A DNA stretch of 64,000 nt from CALSMU01 sp965230225 (GTDB lineage: Bacteria > Bacteroidota > Bacteroidia > Flavobacteriales_D > Parvicellaceae). Below are positions 34,906-44,274 of the stretch, piece after piece. A program made the position numbers and the translations under genes. The stretch's first letter is position 1, and every line of letters begins with the position of its first letter. A model generated the notes under the pieces. It made no database searches, was not told the origin of the DNA, and saw nothing but the letters and a program-made list of their open reading frames with translations. The stretch lies in the NCBI GenBank assembly GCA_965230225.1, contig CBDDKM010000001.1:217651-281650 (forward strand), written 5' to 3'.

Positions 34906-37053
34906 TCAGAATTTAAATCTCAGTTGAGCTCTGATTTCGGTTTTAGTATTTCCTTCTATTTCGTTAAGACCGGACCCTATGGTTTCTACGTTGTTGTAGT
35001 ACCATTGTCCCCATCTAACCCAAAGGTCGATTCCTCTTTTAATTTTATACCTGGCGGTAATGTATGTACGCGATCCTCTGTTATAGTAGGCTGGTATGGC
35101 AAAATAATACAATACATCATTTTCGTAAGCATATAGCCTGGAGTTATAGCTGTCTGTATCGAATAGTGCATACCTGAAAGTAAATGAAAATGGGCTAGAG
35201 AGAGGTTTATACATTACATCCTGATAAATCATAAAACCATCCTCTTTTACGCTACCACCTCTATGATATGTGGTGTATTCTACTCTGTTTCGTAATCTAA
35301 GAGACTCACTTATTTTGTACACGATATTGTAGCGAATATAGAATTGATCTACATTAACAACATAATCGATGTCGTCTAGCTCTAAATCCGTATTCTTAGG
35401 TCTTTGTCTTTTTCTAACTCGAATGTACATATCCAGATTTCTGCTTGGCTTGTATCTGGTTTGTATTAAATAATCAAATCCTGTGGTATTTGGTTGGTCA
35501 GTCAAATACCTCATCCACGGAAACTGAAACTGATCCATATAGGCATTAACAATAATATGCTTTATAGGTTTCGCTTCGAACCCCAGAAAAAGCCCTTGCT
35601 CGTTAGTGTTGGTGCTACTTTCGGCAAAAGCAGCACTTTTTAATGTTTGGTAGTCGCGTTGGTAGTTTCGGTAAAGTGCAGAAAGTGCAAATTTAGGGTC
35701 CAGGGATGCCAGTAAGCCATGCATTTGAGCCATACCACCATTATTGCTTCTGGATACCTCTCCGTAAAAGTTGAAGTTTTGATGTAAAACTCCATAATCC
35801 ATTCCCATTACCAGGTTTTCGTTACTGTTAAACTGAAACTGGCTGTAAGGTTGTAATGTTCTGTTTAAGTTTCCGTCTAGAGTAGAATATGCAGCAGTGG
35901 CACCTAGTTGAACTTTTCTGGAGTTGTATTGTAAATGACCTCCCAGGTGAGTCTCTTCAATGGCGTCTTTATCTTCTAATTCTCCTATGGTAGAATGCAA
36001 TCCGGTCGTTTGTAGAGAAGTAACACTAATACCGTCAATAGTAGAAATGGTGTCTTCCTGATTTATATTAGCATCAATCATTTTTCTACTTCCAAATGCC
36101 GTTAAATCTAATTTCCCTAACCCAATGGTTACAGCACCACCTCTCATAAAATTGTTCTCATCTACAGAAGAGTATGGCCTAATTCCGAGAGCATTCTTTT
36201 TATTGGCCATAATATTGGTAGATTTTCCAAATCCCATTCCGGACCAAAAGGTAAGACCTTGCCCAAATTGAACGTGATAATCACCAAGGGCCAGAGCTTT
36301 GATGGAACCAATGTTCTTGATGTAAAAATGAGCAGAGTAAAAGTCAAATCCTTTTTGTTGTAGTATTCCAAATAAATCTGTAGCTCTTTGATTTCCAAAA
36401 AATGATTCTCCCGCATCTTTCTCTGCAGTGAATCCAATACTTAGGTTGGTTAGAAATTTAAAGCGGTACCTCATGTAGAGCTTGTCCTGTTCTCCCAGTG
36501 TTTTGCTATTCCTACTGTCTTGCCATGCAGAGTCCGTTAATTCCTGATAGCCTTTTTGATCTTCCAGAACACGACTATACCTAAGGTACAATTCGTTGGA
36601 AGCGCTCTTAAACAAATCCTTAATCGAGATATGTGGTGAATAGAGTTCTGATGTAACCTCAACAAAAGGCATGATGTTCCTGATGGTTTGGGAATCAAAA
36701 CCTTCGATGGATTGAAGCTCATAAATGGACATTAGTTTTCCATTTTTTTCAATATGAGCCATTAAGTGGTCCACCTGAAACTCAGTTAAGAGAAGCAGTT
36801 GCATCAAATCTTCTTTAATGTCGTTTCGGTTAAGGTTAATCGGCTTTTCGTAGTAGATGTTTAATAAGTCGAAAAGGTTAGTATAGTCGATGTCTTCATC
36901 TTCCAGGTTTTCAGCAATGGTTTCAATGCTTTGCTCCAATATGAAGTTCTTTTGTGCTTCGTATTCCAGTTTTTTCTCACTTTGTGAAACAGCATGCAAG
37001 TTGACCAAAAGTCCAATTAAAAGTAGCCCTCCATATTTTTTTAAAAACAACAC
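34906..37053 (-). CDS. Helix-hairpin-helix protein fused to an outer-membrane beta-barrel
   Basis: 715 residues. Signal peptide 1-24 (ends HAVSQ). Residues about 45-135 have the leucine-rich pattern of helix-hairpin-helix repeats (INLNRNDIKEDLMQLLLLTE, then SIYELQSIEGF), as in ComEA-like DNA-binding proteins. Residues about 150-715 alternate in beta-strand style with many aromatic residues and end LRFKF, the terminal Phe expected of an outer-membrane barrel. The gene follows the PorV-like barrel gene by two bases, so the two are almost certainly one operon. Such proteins are often called helix-hairpin-helix domain proteins in this phylum. A role in DNA binding or transport across the outer membrane is conceivable but not shown. 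Confidence 0.8.
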   Translation of the reverse strand: MLFLKKYGGLLLIGLLVNLHAVSQSEKKLEYEAQKNFILEQSIETIAENLEDEDIDYTNLFDLLNIYYEKPINLNRNDIKEDLMQLLLLTEFQVDHLMAHIEKNGKLMSIYELQSIEGFDSQTIRNIMPFVEVTSELYSPHISIKDLFKSASNELYLRYSRVLEDQKGYQELTDSAWQDSRNSKTLGEQDKLYMRYRFKFLTNLSIGFTAEKDAGESFFGNQRATDLFGILQQKGFDFYSAHFYIKNIGSIKALALGDYHVQFGQGLTFWSGMGFGKSTNIMANKKNALGIRPYSSVDENNFMRGGAVTIGLGKLDLTAFGSRKMIDANINQEDTISTIDGISVTSLQTTGLHSTIGELEDKDAIEETHLGGHLQYNSRKVQLGATAAYSTLDGNLNRTLQPYSQFQFNSNENLVMGMDYGVLHQNFNFYGEVSRSNNGGMAQMHGLLASLDPKFALSALYRNYQRDYQTLKSAAFAESSTNTNEQGLFLGFEAKPIKHIIVNAYMDQFQFPWMRYLTDQPNTTGFDYLIQTRYKPSRNLDMYIRVRKRQRPKNTDLELDDIDYVVNVDQFYIRYNIVYKISESLRLRNRVEYTTYHRGGSVKEDGFMIYQDVMYKPLSSPFSFTFRYALFDTDSYNSRLYAYENDVLYYFAIPAYYNRGSRTYITARYKIKRGIDLWVRWGQWYYNNVETIGSGLNEIEGNTKTEIRAQLRFKF

Positions 37054-37055
37054 TG

Positions 37056-37871
37056 TTATTTTTTGTCGATTTGGTAGTTCAGGGAAATCTCAGGAGTAAA
37101 TCCTAAAACCTGATGGTAGGTAGAGGCAATGTCTATTTTGAAAGATTGATGGTTAATCCCTACACCAAACGCTGCAAGAGTAGGGTTGGTGCCAATACCT
37201 CCTCTAAAGTAGATTTTATCGTTTGCCTTGTATTCTATTCCTGCACGAAATACCGGGTTAAAGTCAATATCTTTTTCCGTTTCTATAGCCAAAAATACTT
37301 TATCGGAAAAGGCATAATTTAGGCCAAGTCGAATGATGGTTGGAATACGTTCATCGTTGTAATCGTCTAACTTACTTTGGGTAGGGTTAAAAACATGACA
37401 TCCAATGGAAAGTTGTTGAGTGATTTTAGATTGTAAACCTAGTTCAACACTGGCAGTATTTCTTGATCCATAATTATTTCCCAACCTGATGCTATGGTAA
37501 TTGACTTGAATACCTCCAGCTACACGATCACTGAATTTCATTCCATAGGCTAATCCGGTTTTGCTCTCTCCATAAAGTGAGTAGCCAAAATTAGAATAGG
37601 ATAACCCGAACGTACCACTATTGGTAGGAAGAGCAAATGCGCCTCCCATATAACTCATTTCTTTTATAAGAAATCTGTTTTGATAAAACACTCCCATTTC
37701 TGGATTGGTGAGCCAACCTAACCCTGCTTGATTATGGTGAGTACTCCATACATCACTCAAGGTAACCGAAGTATGTCCTAACCCCGCAGATCTACCTCCG
37801 TGATGGTTATTATCGTTACCGGCCAAAAGGACCGTGGGAAATAGTAAAAGGGAAACAAATATTGATCTCAT
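37056..37871 (-). CDS. PorV/PorQ-like outer-membrane barrel protein
   Basis: 271 residues. Signal peptide about 1-17 (ends VLLAG). The start GGRSAGLGHTSVTLSDVWST with a following NQAGLGWL segment is the pattern of the PorV/PorQ (FadL-like) family, and the rest reads as 12 or so beta strands. PorV shuttles type IX cargo; PorQ attaches to the same system. This one is shorter than both and sits in an operon with the helix-hairpin-helix barrel, so it is probably a separate branch. Confidence 0.7.
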   Translation of the reverse strand: MRSIFVSLLLFPTVLLAGNDNNHHGGRSAGLGHTSVTLSDVWSTHHNQAGLGWLTNPEMGVFYQNRFLIKEMSYMGGAFALPTNSGTFGLSYSNFGYSLYGESKTGLAYGMKFSDRVAGGIQVNYHSIRLGNNYGSRNTASVELGLQSKITQQLSIGCHVFNPTQSKLDDYNDERIPTIIRLGLNYAFSDKVFLAIETEKDIDFNPVFRAGIEYKANDKIYFRGGIGTNPTLAAFGVGINHQSFKIDIASTYHQVLGFTPEISLNYQIDKK

Positions 37872-37962
37872 TTAATGGACTTGTACCACTAAAATAGTTA
37901 GAATATGTTAAACCCCCAAGATGCTAATTTTAAGATATTGAGAAGAAATGACAGAAACAGGT

Positions 37963-38640
37963 TTACTGTATTTGAAAACGGCAATATTTGATGATTCTTC
38001 CTTCTTCCAGCCACTTTTGCTCGTAAAAGGTTTTGATGTTCATCAATTCTTTCAATGTATCGTCTGCTCGGTTAACCAGTTCGCCATAAACATCGAATGA
38101 TTTTTCTTCCAGTTGATACCCATGTTCTTCTACTTGTTCTAAAGTATATTCGAATAAAAGGTCACTATCACATTTCATGTTAATGGTTCCATCAGAAGTC
38201 ATTATTTGTTTATACCTGGCCACAAATAATGGGGAGGACAGCCTCTTTCTTGGACGCTTTGGCTGAGGATCAGAAAAAGTGAGCCAGATTTCAGAAATCT
38301 CATTAGCTCCAAATAATTGATCAATGAAATCAACTTTAGACCTAACAAAGGCCACGTTTGAAATATTTTCTTCCACACAGGTTTTTGCCCCTCTCCATAT
38401 TCTGGACCCTTTAATGTCAATTCCAATAAAGTTTTTGTCAGGAAACATTCTGGCCATTCCAACGGTGTACTCTCCTTTTCCACATCCTAATTCAAGAACA
38501 ATAGGATTGTCATTTTTGAAATGATCAGAGTGCCATTTACCTTTCAGGAAAAAACCATCCTGCAATTCTTCCATTGTAGGTTGAATGACATTATCGAAAG
38601 TTTCAACTTCCGCAAATCTTTTCAATTTATCCTTTCCCAT
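37963..38640 (-). CDS. trmB: tRNA (guanine46-N7)-methyltransferase
   Basis: 225 residues. It makes m7G at position 46 of the tRNA variable loop with S-adenosylmethionine. The AdoMet motif ELGCGKGEYTVGMA is near residue 50, and the family signature FSDPQPKRPRKR is near 122. It begins two bases after gldC, so it is read from the gldB-gldC transcript. Confidence 0.96.
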   Translation of the reverse strand: MGKDKLKRFAEVETFDNVIQPTMEELQDGFFLKGKWHSDHFKNDNPIVLELGCGKGEYTVGMARMFPDKNFIGIDIKGSRIWRGAKTCVEENISNVAFVRSKVDFIDQLFGANEISEIWLTFSDPQPKRPRKRLSSPLFVARYKQIMTSDGTINMKCDSDLLFEYTLEQVEEHGYQLEEKSFDVYGELVNRADDTLKELMNIKTFYEQKWLEEGRIIKYCRFQIQ

Positions 38641-38642
38641 GT

Positions 38643-38993
38643 CTATTGATCAAACTTACCAGTAGGTTGAATAACTCTCATTTTTTCTCCAAAGAACTCA
38701 GCAAAATCTCTCATGGCATGTGCCATTTGATCCTCGCTGGTAGCACGTTCAAATGTTTCGGCCATGGTAATGTAAGTTTGGAAAAAGAATTTACTCATTT
38801 CTTCAACGGTCATTTCTTTCGTCCAAAGGTCAATGTGCATGGTTTCTTTGTCCTTACCATCCCATAGTGAAAGTAAGAAAGCCTTTGCCTCTTTAGATTG
38901 TTTTGAATCACTCGAGTTCCATCTAATTTTTTCGGGGATCAAATTATCGTCAAGGTTAACAGTGATGTTAATGTTGTTTTGTTTCTTACTCAT
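38643..38993 (-). CDS. gldC: Gliding motility protein GldC
   Basis: 116 residues, a cytoplasmic protein of the GldC family. It matches the family by the N-terminal INITVNLDDNLIPEKIRWN and KEMTVEEMSKFFFQTYITMA. In Flavobacterium it helps gliding motility; its biochemical role is unknown. It overlaps gldB by 8 bases and trmB follows after two. Confidence 0.94.
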   Translation of the reverse strand: MSKKQNNINITVNLDDNLIPEKIRWNSSDSKQSKEAKAFLLSLWDGKDKETMHIDLWTKEMTVEEMSKFFFQTYITMAETFERATSEDQMAHAMRDFAEFFGEKMRVIQPTGKFDQ

Positions 38994-40008
38994 CAGGATT
39001 ATAAGATTTTAAAATTTTACGTGCATTTTTTTCCTGCAGCAAATCTAATACATCGAGATCATTTTCTTCTACATAATCTCTAACCATTTGCCAACCGAGC
39101 CAAACTCCAACTCTAGAAGGAGATTCTTCCGGTAAGCCTTTAGTAAATGGTCCGTCCGAGATGAATTGCATCACGAGCGCCTGATTTTTATCGTATAGTA
39201 TGTCCTGATCTACAATGGTGGTCCAAATATTTAACTCGTTGGTTTTACACCATTCCAGCTCTTCTTGAGTATATCCCATTTTAATGTAGTCCTCTGTAAA
39301 TGGCATCATGGCATCCAACAGATACATGATTTTACCAAGAGCTATACATTCGGACAGAAAATCGTCACCAATGTCCTCAGCAAATCGATTGAGTAGCCAA
39401 TATTTCATACCATCTGCCACCATGTATTTAGCATCCATTTTGTTTTTAATAAACTGAGGAATTTGCTCAGGAGGAAGGCTTTTTACGATTTCACTGTTAG
39501 TACCCATGTACATATCCAATCCAATACCAAGGGTATATTCTGTGGGAAATACATTCGAATTAAAATTGGAGTAAAAGGTGGTAATTTCCGGTAAGGTACT
39601 ATCCGGGAAATAGTATTGGTAATAAGAAAAAGCTTCTTCAAATTGAGATTCAAATTCACTGAAATCCGAGAATTTGCTGTTAATTTCCTTATAAATTTTT
39701 TGCATTTCAGGATTTGACACAAATTGTTCAAGGTAAATATGTGCACGAGCATCTTTTACAGGTCCCTCTTGAATCATACTCTCAAAAAATGCCTGATACA
39801 AGAATCCATGCTTTAGCAATAATTCGCTATGAATGGTTTTAATGTTGTTAGGGTCTGCAGAGAATATTTCCTGCTCCATTCGATTTACTTTTAGGTCAGT
39901 TTCTATGTCCGAAATGTCCACATCCAATCGGTTGCTACCGCAACTCGAAAACATGATCATTAATGAGATAATAATCAGGTTAGTATAAGTTTTATATCCT
40001 TTCATCAT
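38986..40008 (-). CDS. gldB: Gliding motility lipoprotein GldB
   Basis: 340 residues. The lipobox FSSC puts the modified cysteine at 23. Conserved GldB features include the VDISDIETDLKVNRMEQEIF start and the C-terminal SPSRVGVWLGWQMVRDYVE stretch. GldB is needed for gliding and stabilises other Gld lipoproteins. A second in-frame ATG is at 40005. The gldB-gldC pair is conserved in Flavobacteriales; nadE, often beside it, lies nearby at 40985. Confidence 0.94.
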   Translation of the reverse strand: MMKGYKTYTNLIIISLMIMFSSCGSNRLDVDISDIETDLKVNRMEQEIFSADPNNIKTIHSELLLKHGFLYQAFFESMIQEGPVKDARAHIYLEQFVSNPEMQKIYKEINSKFSDFSEFESQFEEAFSYYQYYFPDSTLPEITTFYSNFNSNVFPTEYTLGIGLDMYMGTNSEIVKSLPPEQIPQFIKNKMDAKYMVADGMKYWLLNRFAEDIGDDFLSECIALGKIMYLLDAMMPFTEDYIKMGYTQEELEWCKTNELNIWTTIVDQDILYDKNQALVMQFISDGPFTKGLPEESPSRVGVWLGWQMVRDYVEENDLDVLDLLQEKNARKILKSYNPDE

Positions 40009-40069
40009 ATACTATAACTCTCTTGGTTACTTCTGCATGAAAATTGAAAGGTTGAAGTTAAAAATTGAT

Positions 40070-40077
40070 TATTATTG
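40070..40077 (+). promoter_or_regulatory. Candidate -7 element for the beta-barrel gene
   Basis: TATTATTG, one mismatch from TAnnTTTG, 23 bases before ATG 40101; a TTG at 40044-40046 is 23 bases upstream. Confidence 0.35.
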
Positions 40078-40100
40078 CAAAACTTAATTACTCAAAAGTT

Positions 40101-40919
40101 ATGAAGAAGATTATTTACACAATGTGTGCGATGGCGCTGTTATTTTCAGCTAAAGCTCAGGTTTCAGTGTCGGAGGATAACAATATTAAAAACTTCCGTT
40201 TTGGATTAAAAGGTGCTCTTTCTGTAGATTGGATGTCGCCGGATAATGAGAAAAAATTCCAAAGTAATGGAGCTGGTGTTGGATACGGATGGGGAGCTCA
40301 AATGGAGTTTAGATTGAACAGTGTAACCTCAATCTCAACAGGATTTGGATTGTATACTAACGTTGGAGGATTGGACTTTTTAAGTGCCTCTTCTGCAGAT
40401 TCTGCTTACTACCTGTTAAACCAAGATGAGGAGTTCGTAGCTTTTTCTGATAGCGCAACCAATGCTGGTTTTGATAGCTACCTACTTAAAAGCAGAAACT
40501 ATAAAATTAATTATGTTTCTATTCCATTCGCAGTGAAAATGAAAACAAAAGAAATAGGTTACTTAACTTATTTTGGAGAGTTTGGAGCTAACATTGGGGT
40601 GAAAACTAAAACAAGAGTAAATGATGAGGTTTATGTAAATGGTAGTAGTTCTGTATCTGAAGTGAAAGATCTTGATTTGGACGCTGGAACACAACCGGTT
40701 AGACTTGGACTTCTTGTAGGTGGTGGAGCTGAGTATAATTTCTCTGGATCAACTTCTATGTTCTTCGGATTACATTATAACCACTTCTTTACTAATGCAT
40801 TGAAAAAAGAAGATCCATACTTAAGAGAAGATATCAATGCTTCTACTGGGCAAGGTACTGCCATTACTCAAAAGGCAATTCCAGGTAGCATAAGCTTAAC
40901 TGTTGGAATCTTGTTCTAA
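40101..40919 (+). CDS. Outer-membrane beta-barrel protein
   Basis: 272 residues from ATG 40101, chosen because MKKIIYTMCAMALLFSAKAQ is a textbook signal peptide; an earlier in-frame ATG at 40065 precedes the promoter element. The mature part has repeated beta strands (FRFGLKGALSVDWM, TSISTGFGLYTN, VSIPFAVKM, PGSISLTVGILF) like the small porin-type barrels (PF13568) of Bacteroidota. Function unknown. A terminator follows. Confidence 0.82.
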   Translation: MKKIIYTMCAMALLFSAKAQVSVSEDNNIKNFRFGLKGALSVDWMSPDNEKKFQSNGAGVGYGWGAQMEFRLNSVTSISTGFGLYTNVGGLDFLSASSADSAYYLLNQDEEFVAFSDSATNAGFDSYLLKSRNYKINYVSIPFAVKMKTKEIGYLTYFGEFGANIGVKTKTRVNDEVYVNGSSSVSEVKDLDLDAGTQPVRLGLLVGGGAEYNFSGSTSMFFGLHYNHFFTNALKKEDPYLREDINASTGQGTAITQKAIPGSISLTVGILF

Positions 40920-40943
40920 GAAAAACTTAAAATATTTAAATTT

Positions 40944-40978
40944 GTCCCGCTTGTGTTTCATAAGCGGGACTTTTTTTT
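40944..40978 (+). terminator. Terminator after the beta-barrel gene
   Basis: GTCCCGCTT and AAGCGGGAC form a perfect 9-bp stem with a 9-base loop and eight T. Confidence 0.93.
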
Positions 40979-40984
40979 GAGTGT

Positions 40985-41755
40985 ATGAGAACAAAGGAAG
41001 TGATTGATCATATTGTAGATTGGTTAACTGACTATACCAATCAGTCAGGAGTAAAAGGTTTTGTAGTTGGAGTATCGGGAGGAATCGATTCTGCTGTTAC
41101 ATCAACATTGTGTGCCAAAACTGAAAAAGATGTGATAGTGGTAAATATGCCTATACTTCAACCACCTTCACAATACGATAGAAGTAAGGAACATATCATT
41201 TGGCTTAAGGAAAATTTTCAGAATGTATCAGATCATGATATTGACTTAACCAAAGCGTTTCAGCAGATTGAAAATACTTTACCAGTGGGTATTCAGGATC
41301 ATTTAACCATGGCCAATACCAGAGCAAGGTTAAGAATGACCACCTTATATGCATTAGCGGGGCATCACGGTTATATCGTGGCCGGAACAGGAAATAAGGT
41401 GGAAGATTTTGGAGTTGGCTTTTATACTAAATATGGAGATGGAGGAGTAGATGTGTCTCCTATTGCCGATTTGATGAAAACCGAAGTTTACAAACTAGCT
41501 GCAGAATTGGGAATAATAAATTCTATTCAAGAGGCGAAGCCAACAGATGGGCTATGGGATGATGACCGAAGTGATGAAGACCAGTTGGGAGCTACCTATC
41601 CTGAGTTGGAATGGGCAATGGAATTTGGTGGAGATGAATCTGAGTTGGATCAAAGACAAAAAGAAGTTCTTACCATCTACCGAAAGTTAAATAGAGCCAA
41701 CCAGCATAAAATGGTACCTATACCGGTTTGTGAAATACCAAAAGAATTAAAATAG
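40985..41755 (+). CDS. nadE: NAD+ synthase, ammonia-dependent
   Basis: 256 residues, the short form without a glutaminase domain. It amidates nicotinic acid adenine dinucleotide to NAD. The ATP pyrophosphatase loop SGGIDS is at 31-36, and GTGNKVEDFGVGFYTKYGD carries the substrate-binding region. The ATG is only 7 bases after the previous terminator's T-run, so its promoter must overlap that terminator or lie in the gene before it. Confidence 0.95.
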   Translation: MRTKEVIDHIVDWLTDYTNQSGVKGFVVGVSGGIDSAVTSTLCAKTEKDVIVVNMPILQPPSQYDRSKEHIIWLKENFQNVSDHDIDLTKAFQQIENTLPVGIQDHLTMANTRARLRMTTLYALAGHHGYIVAGTGNKVEDFGVGFYTKYGDGGVDVSPIADLMKTEVYKLAAELGIINSIQEAKPTDGLWDDDRSDEDQLGATYPELEWAMEFGGDESELDQRQKEVLTIYRKLNRANQHKMVPIPVCEIPKELK

Positions 41756-41782
41756 AAAAGGCATCCCTCGGGATGCCTTTTC
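41756..41782 (+). terminator. Two-way terminator between nadE and the PKD protein gene
   Basis: AAAAGGCATCCC pairs with GGGATGCCTTTT around a minimal loop, directly after the nadE stop. A- and T-runs on both sides fit use in both directions. Confidence 0.88.
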
Positions 41783-41801
41783 CATTCACAAACGTTGGAA
41801 A

Positions 41802-42719
41802 TTATTGCTTAACAAACTGTAGTGTTGTTGCAAAATCTCCTTCCATAGTTCTAAGGTTAACCATGTACATTCCTTTTGGTAGTGTAGTAGTCTCCAGTAG
41901 AATATTATTGTTACCTGCAGATAGAACTTCATTATTAGTAGAAATAACTTTTCCAGTTAAGTCAAGAATAGAAATCAATACTTCTTTATTATCTAAAGCA
42001 TTGATTTGAAGAGTAGCGTTTTCTCTTACCGGGTTAGGGTATAGTGAGTTAACAGTTACAGTTGTCACTTCTTCAACTCCAACAGAACCAACTTGAGATT
42101 GATCAATAACGTTAAGTGTGAATCCACTTACTTTAGCATAAACAGTTAGAGTATCACAGTATGTATCTGTACATCCAGCACCATCGTCAATGGTTAAGCA
42201 AACAACATACATTCCAACATTTGAGTAAACATGTACTGGGTAAGCTCCCGTTCCTGTTGAACCGTCACCAAAGTTCCAAGTGTATGTTAAGTTGTTTCCT
42301 GTTGCAGTATTTACAAGATAAACATCACTAGAGTAAGCCCCTGTTAAAGAATCTTGAGGTTGCCACCAGTAAAAATTTGCATTACAATTAGCTGCGCCTC
42401 CACCTAAACCGGAAATAGCCACAGAATCAGAGTAAGTATGACTAGTCATTAACGAAGAGTCAATAGCCGTTAAGGTCACTGAATACACTCCATCTTGTGT
42501 GTAAGTGTGAGATGGATGCTCTGCATTACTGCTTCCTCCGTCTCCAAAGTTCCAGTAATAAGTAGTTTGAGCTGTTGTACCAGTAGACGTATTTGTAAAA
42601 TCTACATCTCCATTATTAGCACCTGGAGCAGATGTAAAGCTAGCATTTAACTGACCGAAAGCAGTTCCGGTAAGCAATGCTGCAGCAGACATAAGAGTAA
42701 ATAGTTTTTTCATATTCAT
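41802..42719 (-). CDS. PKD-domain protein with type IX sorting domain
   Basis: 305 residues (303 if the ATG at 42713 is used). Signal peptide ends TGTAFG. Two PKD domains are visible: YYWNFGDGGSS (about 53-63) and YTWNFGDGSTG (about 145-156). The last 80 residues begin LYPNPVRENA and end TLQFVKQ, a type A sorting domain for type IX secretion. The protein should be carried to the surface, perhaps for adhesion; no enzyme motif is seen. It converges on nadE. Confidence 0.87.
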   Translation of the reverse strand: MNMKKLFTLMSAAALLTGTAFGQLNASFTSAPGANNGDVDFTNTSTGTTAQTTYYWNFGDGGSSNAEHPSHTYTQDGVYSVTLTAIDSSLMTSHTYSDSVAISGLGGGAANCNANFYWWQPQDSLTGAYSSDVYLVNTATGNNLTYTWNFGDGSTGTGAYPVHVYSNVGMYVVCLTIDDGAGCTDTYCDTLTVYAKVSGFTLNVIDQSQVGSVGVEEVTTVTVNSLYPNPVRENATLQINALDNKEVLISILDLTGKVISTNNEVLSAGNNNILLETTTLPKGMYMVNLRTMEGDFATTLQFVKQ

Positions 42720-42899
42720 TGATTTGTTTTGATTTCTTATGGCTAATTTCAGGAATGTTTAATGGGAGCACAATAAAGAAATAATAATTCTTACGTATTC
42801 AAGCTTCATTATTTGTTCTTCTTTTATTGTTTAATCTGTCTTATGGCTTGTTTAGTCTTACATTTTATACTGAGACTTTCCAAGTTGTTTTAGTTTGAT

Positions 42900-42907
42900 T
42901 ACATTTG
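42900..42907 (+). promoter_or_regulatory. Candidate -7 element for the FadL gene
   Basis: TACATTTG matches TAnnTTTG exactly, 29 bases before ATG 42937. No TTG at the preferred spacing. Confidence 0.5.
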
Positions 42908-42936
42908 TTTTCAAATAATTAGAAAGGCCACAACTC

Positions 42937-44166
42937 ATGAAAAAGCTCCTGACCGTATATATAACAATCACCCTTTTTTCACTGAATTCATTTGCTGGTG
43001 GTTTTCAGGTTAACCTTCAAGGGAACAGACAGTTAGGAATGGGGCATTGTGGGATAGGAATGTTAATGGGTTCTTCTACTACCTTTTTTAATCCGGGAGG
43101 AGTATCATTTCTAAAATCAAACTCATTCTCATTTGGTACATCATTGGTATTTGCCAATACTGTTTATCAAGAACCTTATCCGGGAATGTATCAAACAAGA
43201 ACTTTACCAGGTGTGGGAACTCCGTTTTATGTGTATGGGAATTATAAACCAAAAGAAGATTCTAAGATAGCATTTGGATTGAGCATTAATACTCCCTTTG
43301 GAAGTACCATTGCTTATGAAGAAGATTGGGCAGGAGCACCGGTTTTACAGAAAATGTCGCTTAAGGCATTCTTTTTTCAACCAACGGTAAGTTACAAGTT
43401 GAATGATAAAATAGGTATTGGAGCAGGGGTAGTTTATGGAACAGGATCCTTTTTACTTCAAAAAGCAGTACCTGTTCAGGATCAAAATTTAACCTATGGG
43501 CAAGGTACACTTACCGGTAGTGCTAATGGACTAGGTTATAACGTAGGGGTATACGCTCAAATTTCGGATCAAATTTCATTAGGAGCTACTTATAGGAGTG
43601 GTGTTGCCGTGTCTACTGATCAAGGTAATGCTGAATTCAATGTTACCGAATCATTGTCAGATTATTTTCCAACAACTACTTTCAGTACTACGTTAAATAT
43701 GCCATCGGTAGGTAATATTGGATTAGGATATAAAGTAAATGAAGAAATATCATTTGCTCTGGATGTTAATTATGTGGGGTGGAGTGCGTACGACTCATTG
43801 AAGTTTGATTTTGTAGATAACACAGATAAGCTAGAGGATATAGCTTCTCCAAGGCATTACAAAGATGTTTTTATTTATCGTCTGGGAGTAGAATATAATT
43901 TAAACGAAAAAGTATCCTTGAGGGGAGGTGCTTATTACGATATGACACCTGTTCAGGATGGTTACATTACTCCGGAAACTCCAGGGTCTGATAAGCTGGG
44001 AATTACCTGTGGAGCATCTCTAAACCTTGATAAGTTAACCATCGATTTTGCTCTGTTATATGCAGAAGGGGATCAAAGAACAGATACTAATCTTGAAACT
44101 CAATTTGGAGGAACCTGGAAAAGCAATGGAGTAGTTGCTGGCTTAGGGTTGGAATACAATTTCTAG
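42937..44166 (+). CDS. FadL/TodX-type outer-membrane transporter
   Basis: 409 residues. Signal peptide 1-20 (ends NSFAG), then the GGFQVNLQGNRQLGMGHCGI start typical of the OMPP1/FadL/TodX family. NPGGVSFL and INTPFGSTIAYEEDWAG are further family features, and the chain ends in Phe as outer-membrane barrels do. Members take up long-chain fatty acids or other hydrophobic compounds. No fatty-acid genes adjoin it, so the substrate is open. Confidence 0.92.
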   Translation: MKKLLTVYITITLFSLNSFAGGFQVNLQGNRQLGMGHCGIGMLMGSSTTFFNPGGVSFLKSNSFSFGTSLVFANTVYQEPYPGMYQTRTLPGVGTPFYVYGNYKPKEDSKIAFGLSINTPFGSTIAYEEDWAGAPVLQKMSLKAFFFQPTVSYKLNDKIGIGAGVVYGTGSFLLQKAVPVQDQNLTYGQGTLTGSANGLGYNVGVYAQISDQISLGATYRSGVAVSTDQGNAEFNVTESLSDYFPTTTFSTTLNMPSVGNIGLGYKVNEEISFALDVNYVGWSAYDSLKFDFVDNTDKLEDIASPRHYKDVFIYRLGVEYNLNEKVSLRGGAYYDMTPVQDGYITPETPGSDKLGITCGASLNLDKLTIDFALLYAEGDQRTDTNLETQFGGTWKSNGVVAGLGLEYNF

Positions 44167-44248
44167 AATAAAGGGATTGCCACCTTGTAATAATTGAACA
44201 ATATTTCGAATTCACCTTTAATTACTGCGGTTTGTTCTATCAAATTAG

Positions 44249-44256
44249 TACCTTCG
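44249..44256 (+). promoter_or_regulatory. Candidate -7 element for hpt
   Basis: TACCTTCG, one mismatch from TAnnTTTG, 18 bases before ATG 44275. Confidence 0.4.
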
Positions 44257-44274
44257 CATTCTGAAAACCTGATA

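Noticed and set aside
36162..36437. 91-residue minus-strand frame
   Set aside because: It is in another frame of the helix-hairpin-helix barrel gene.
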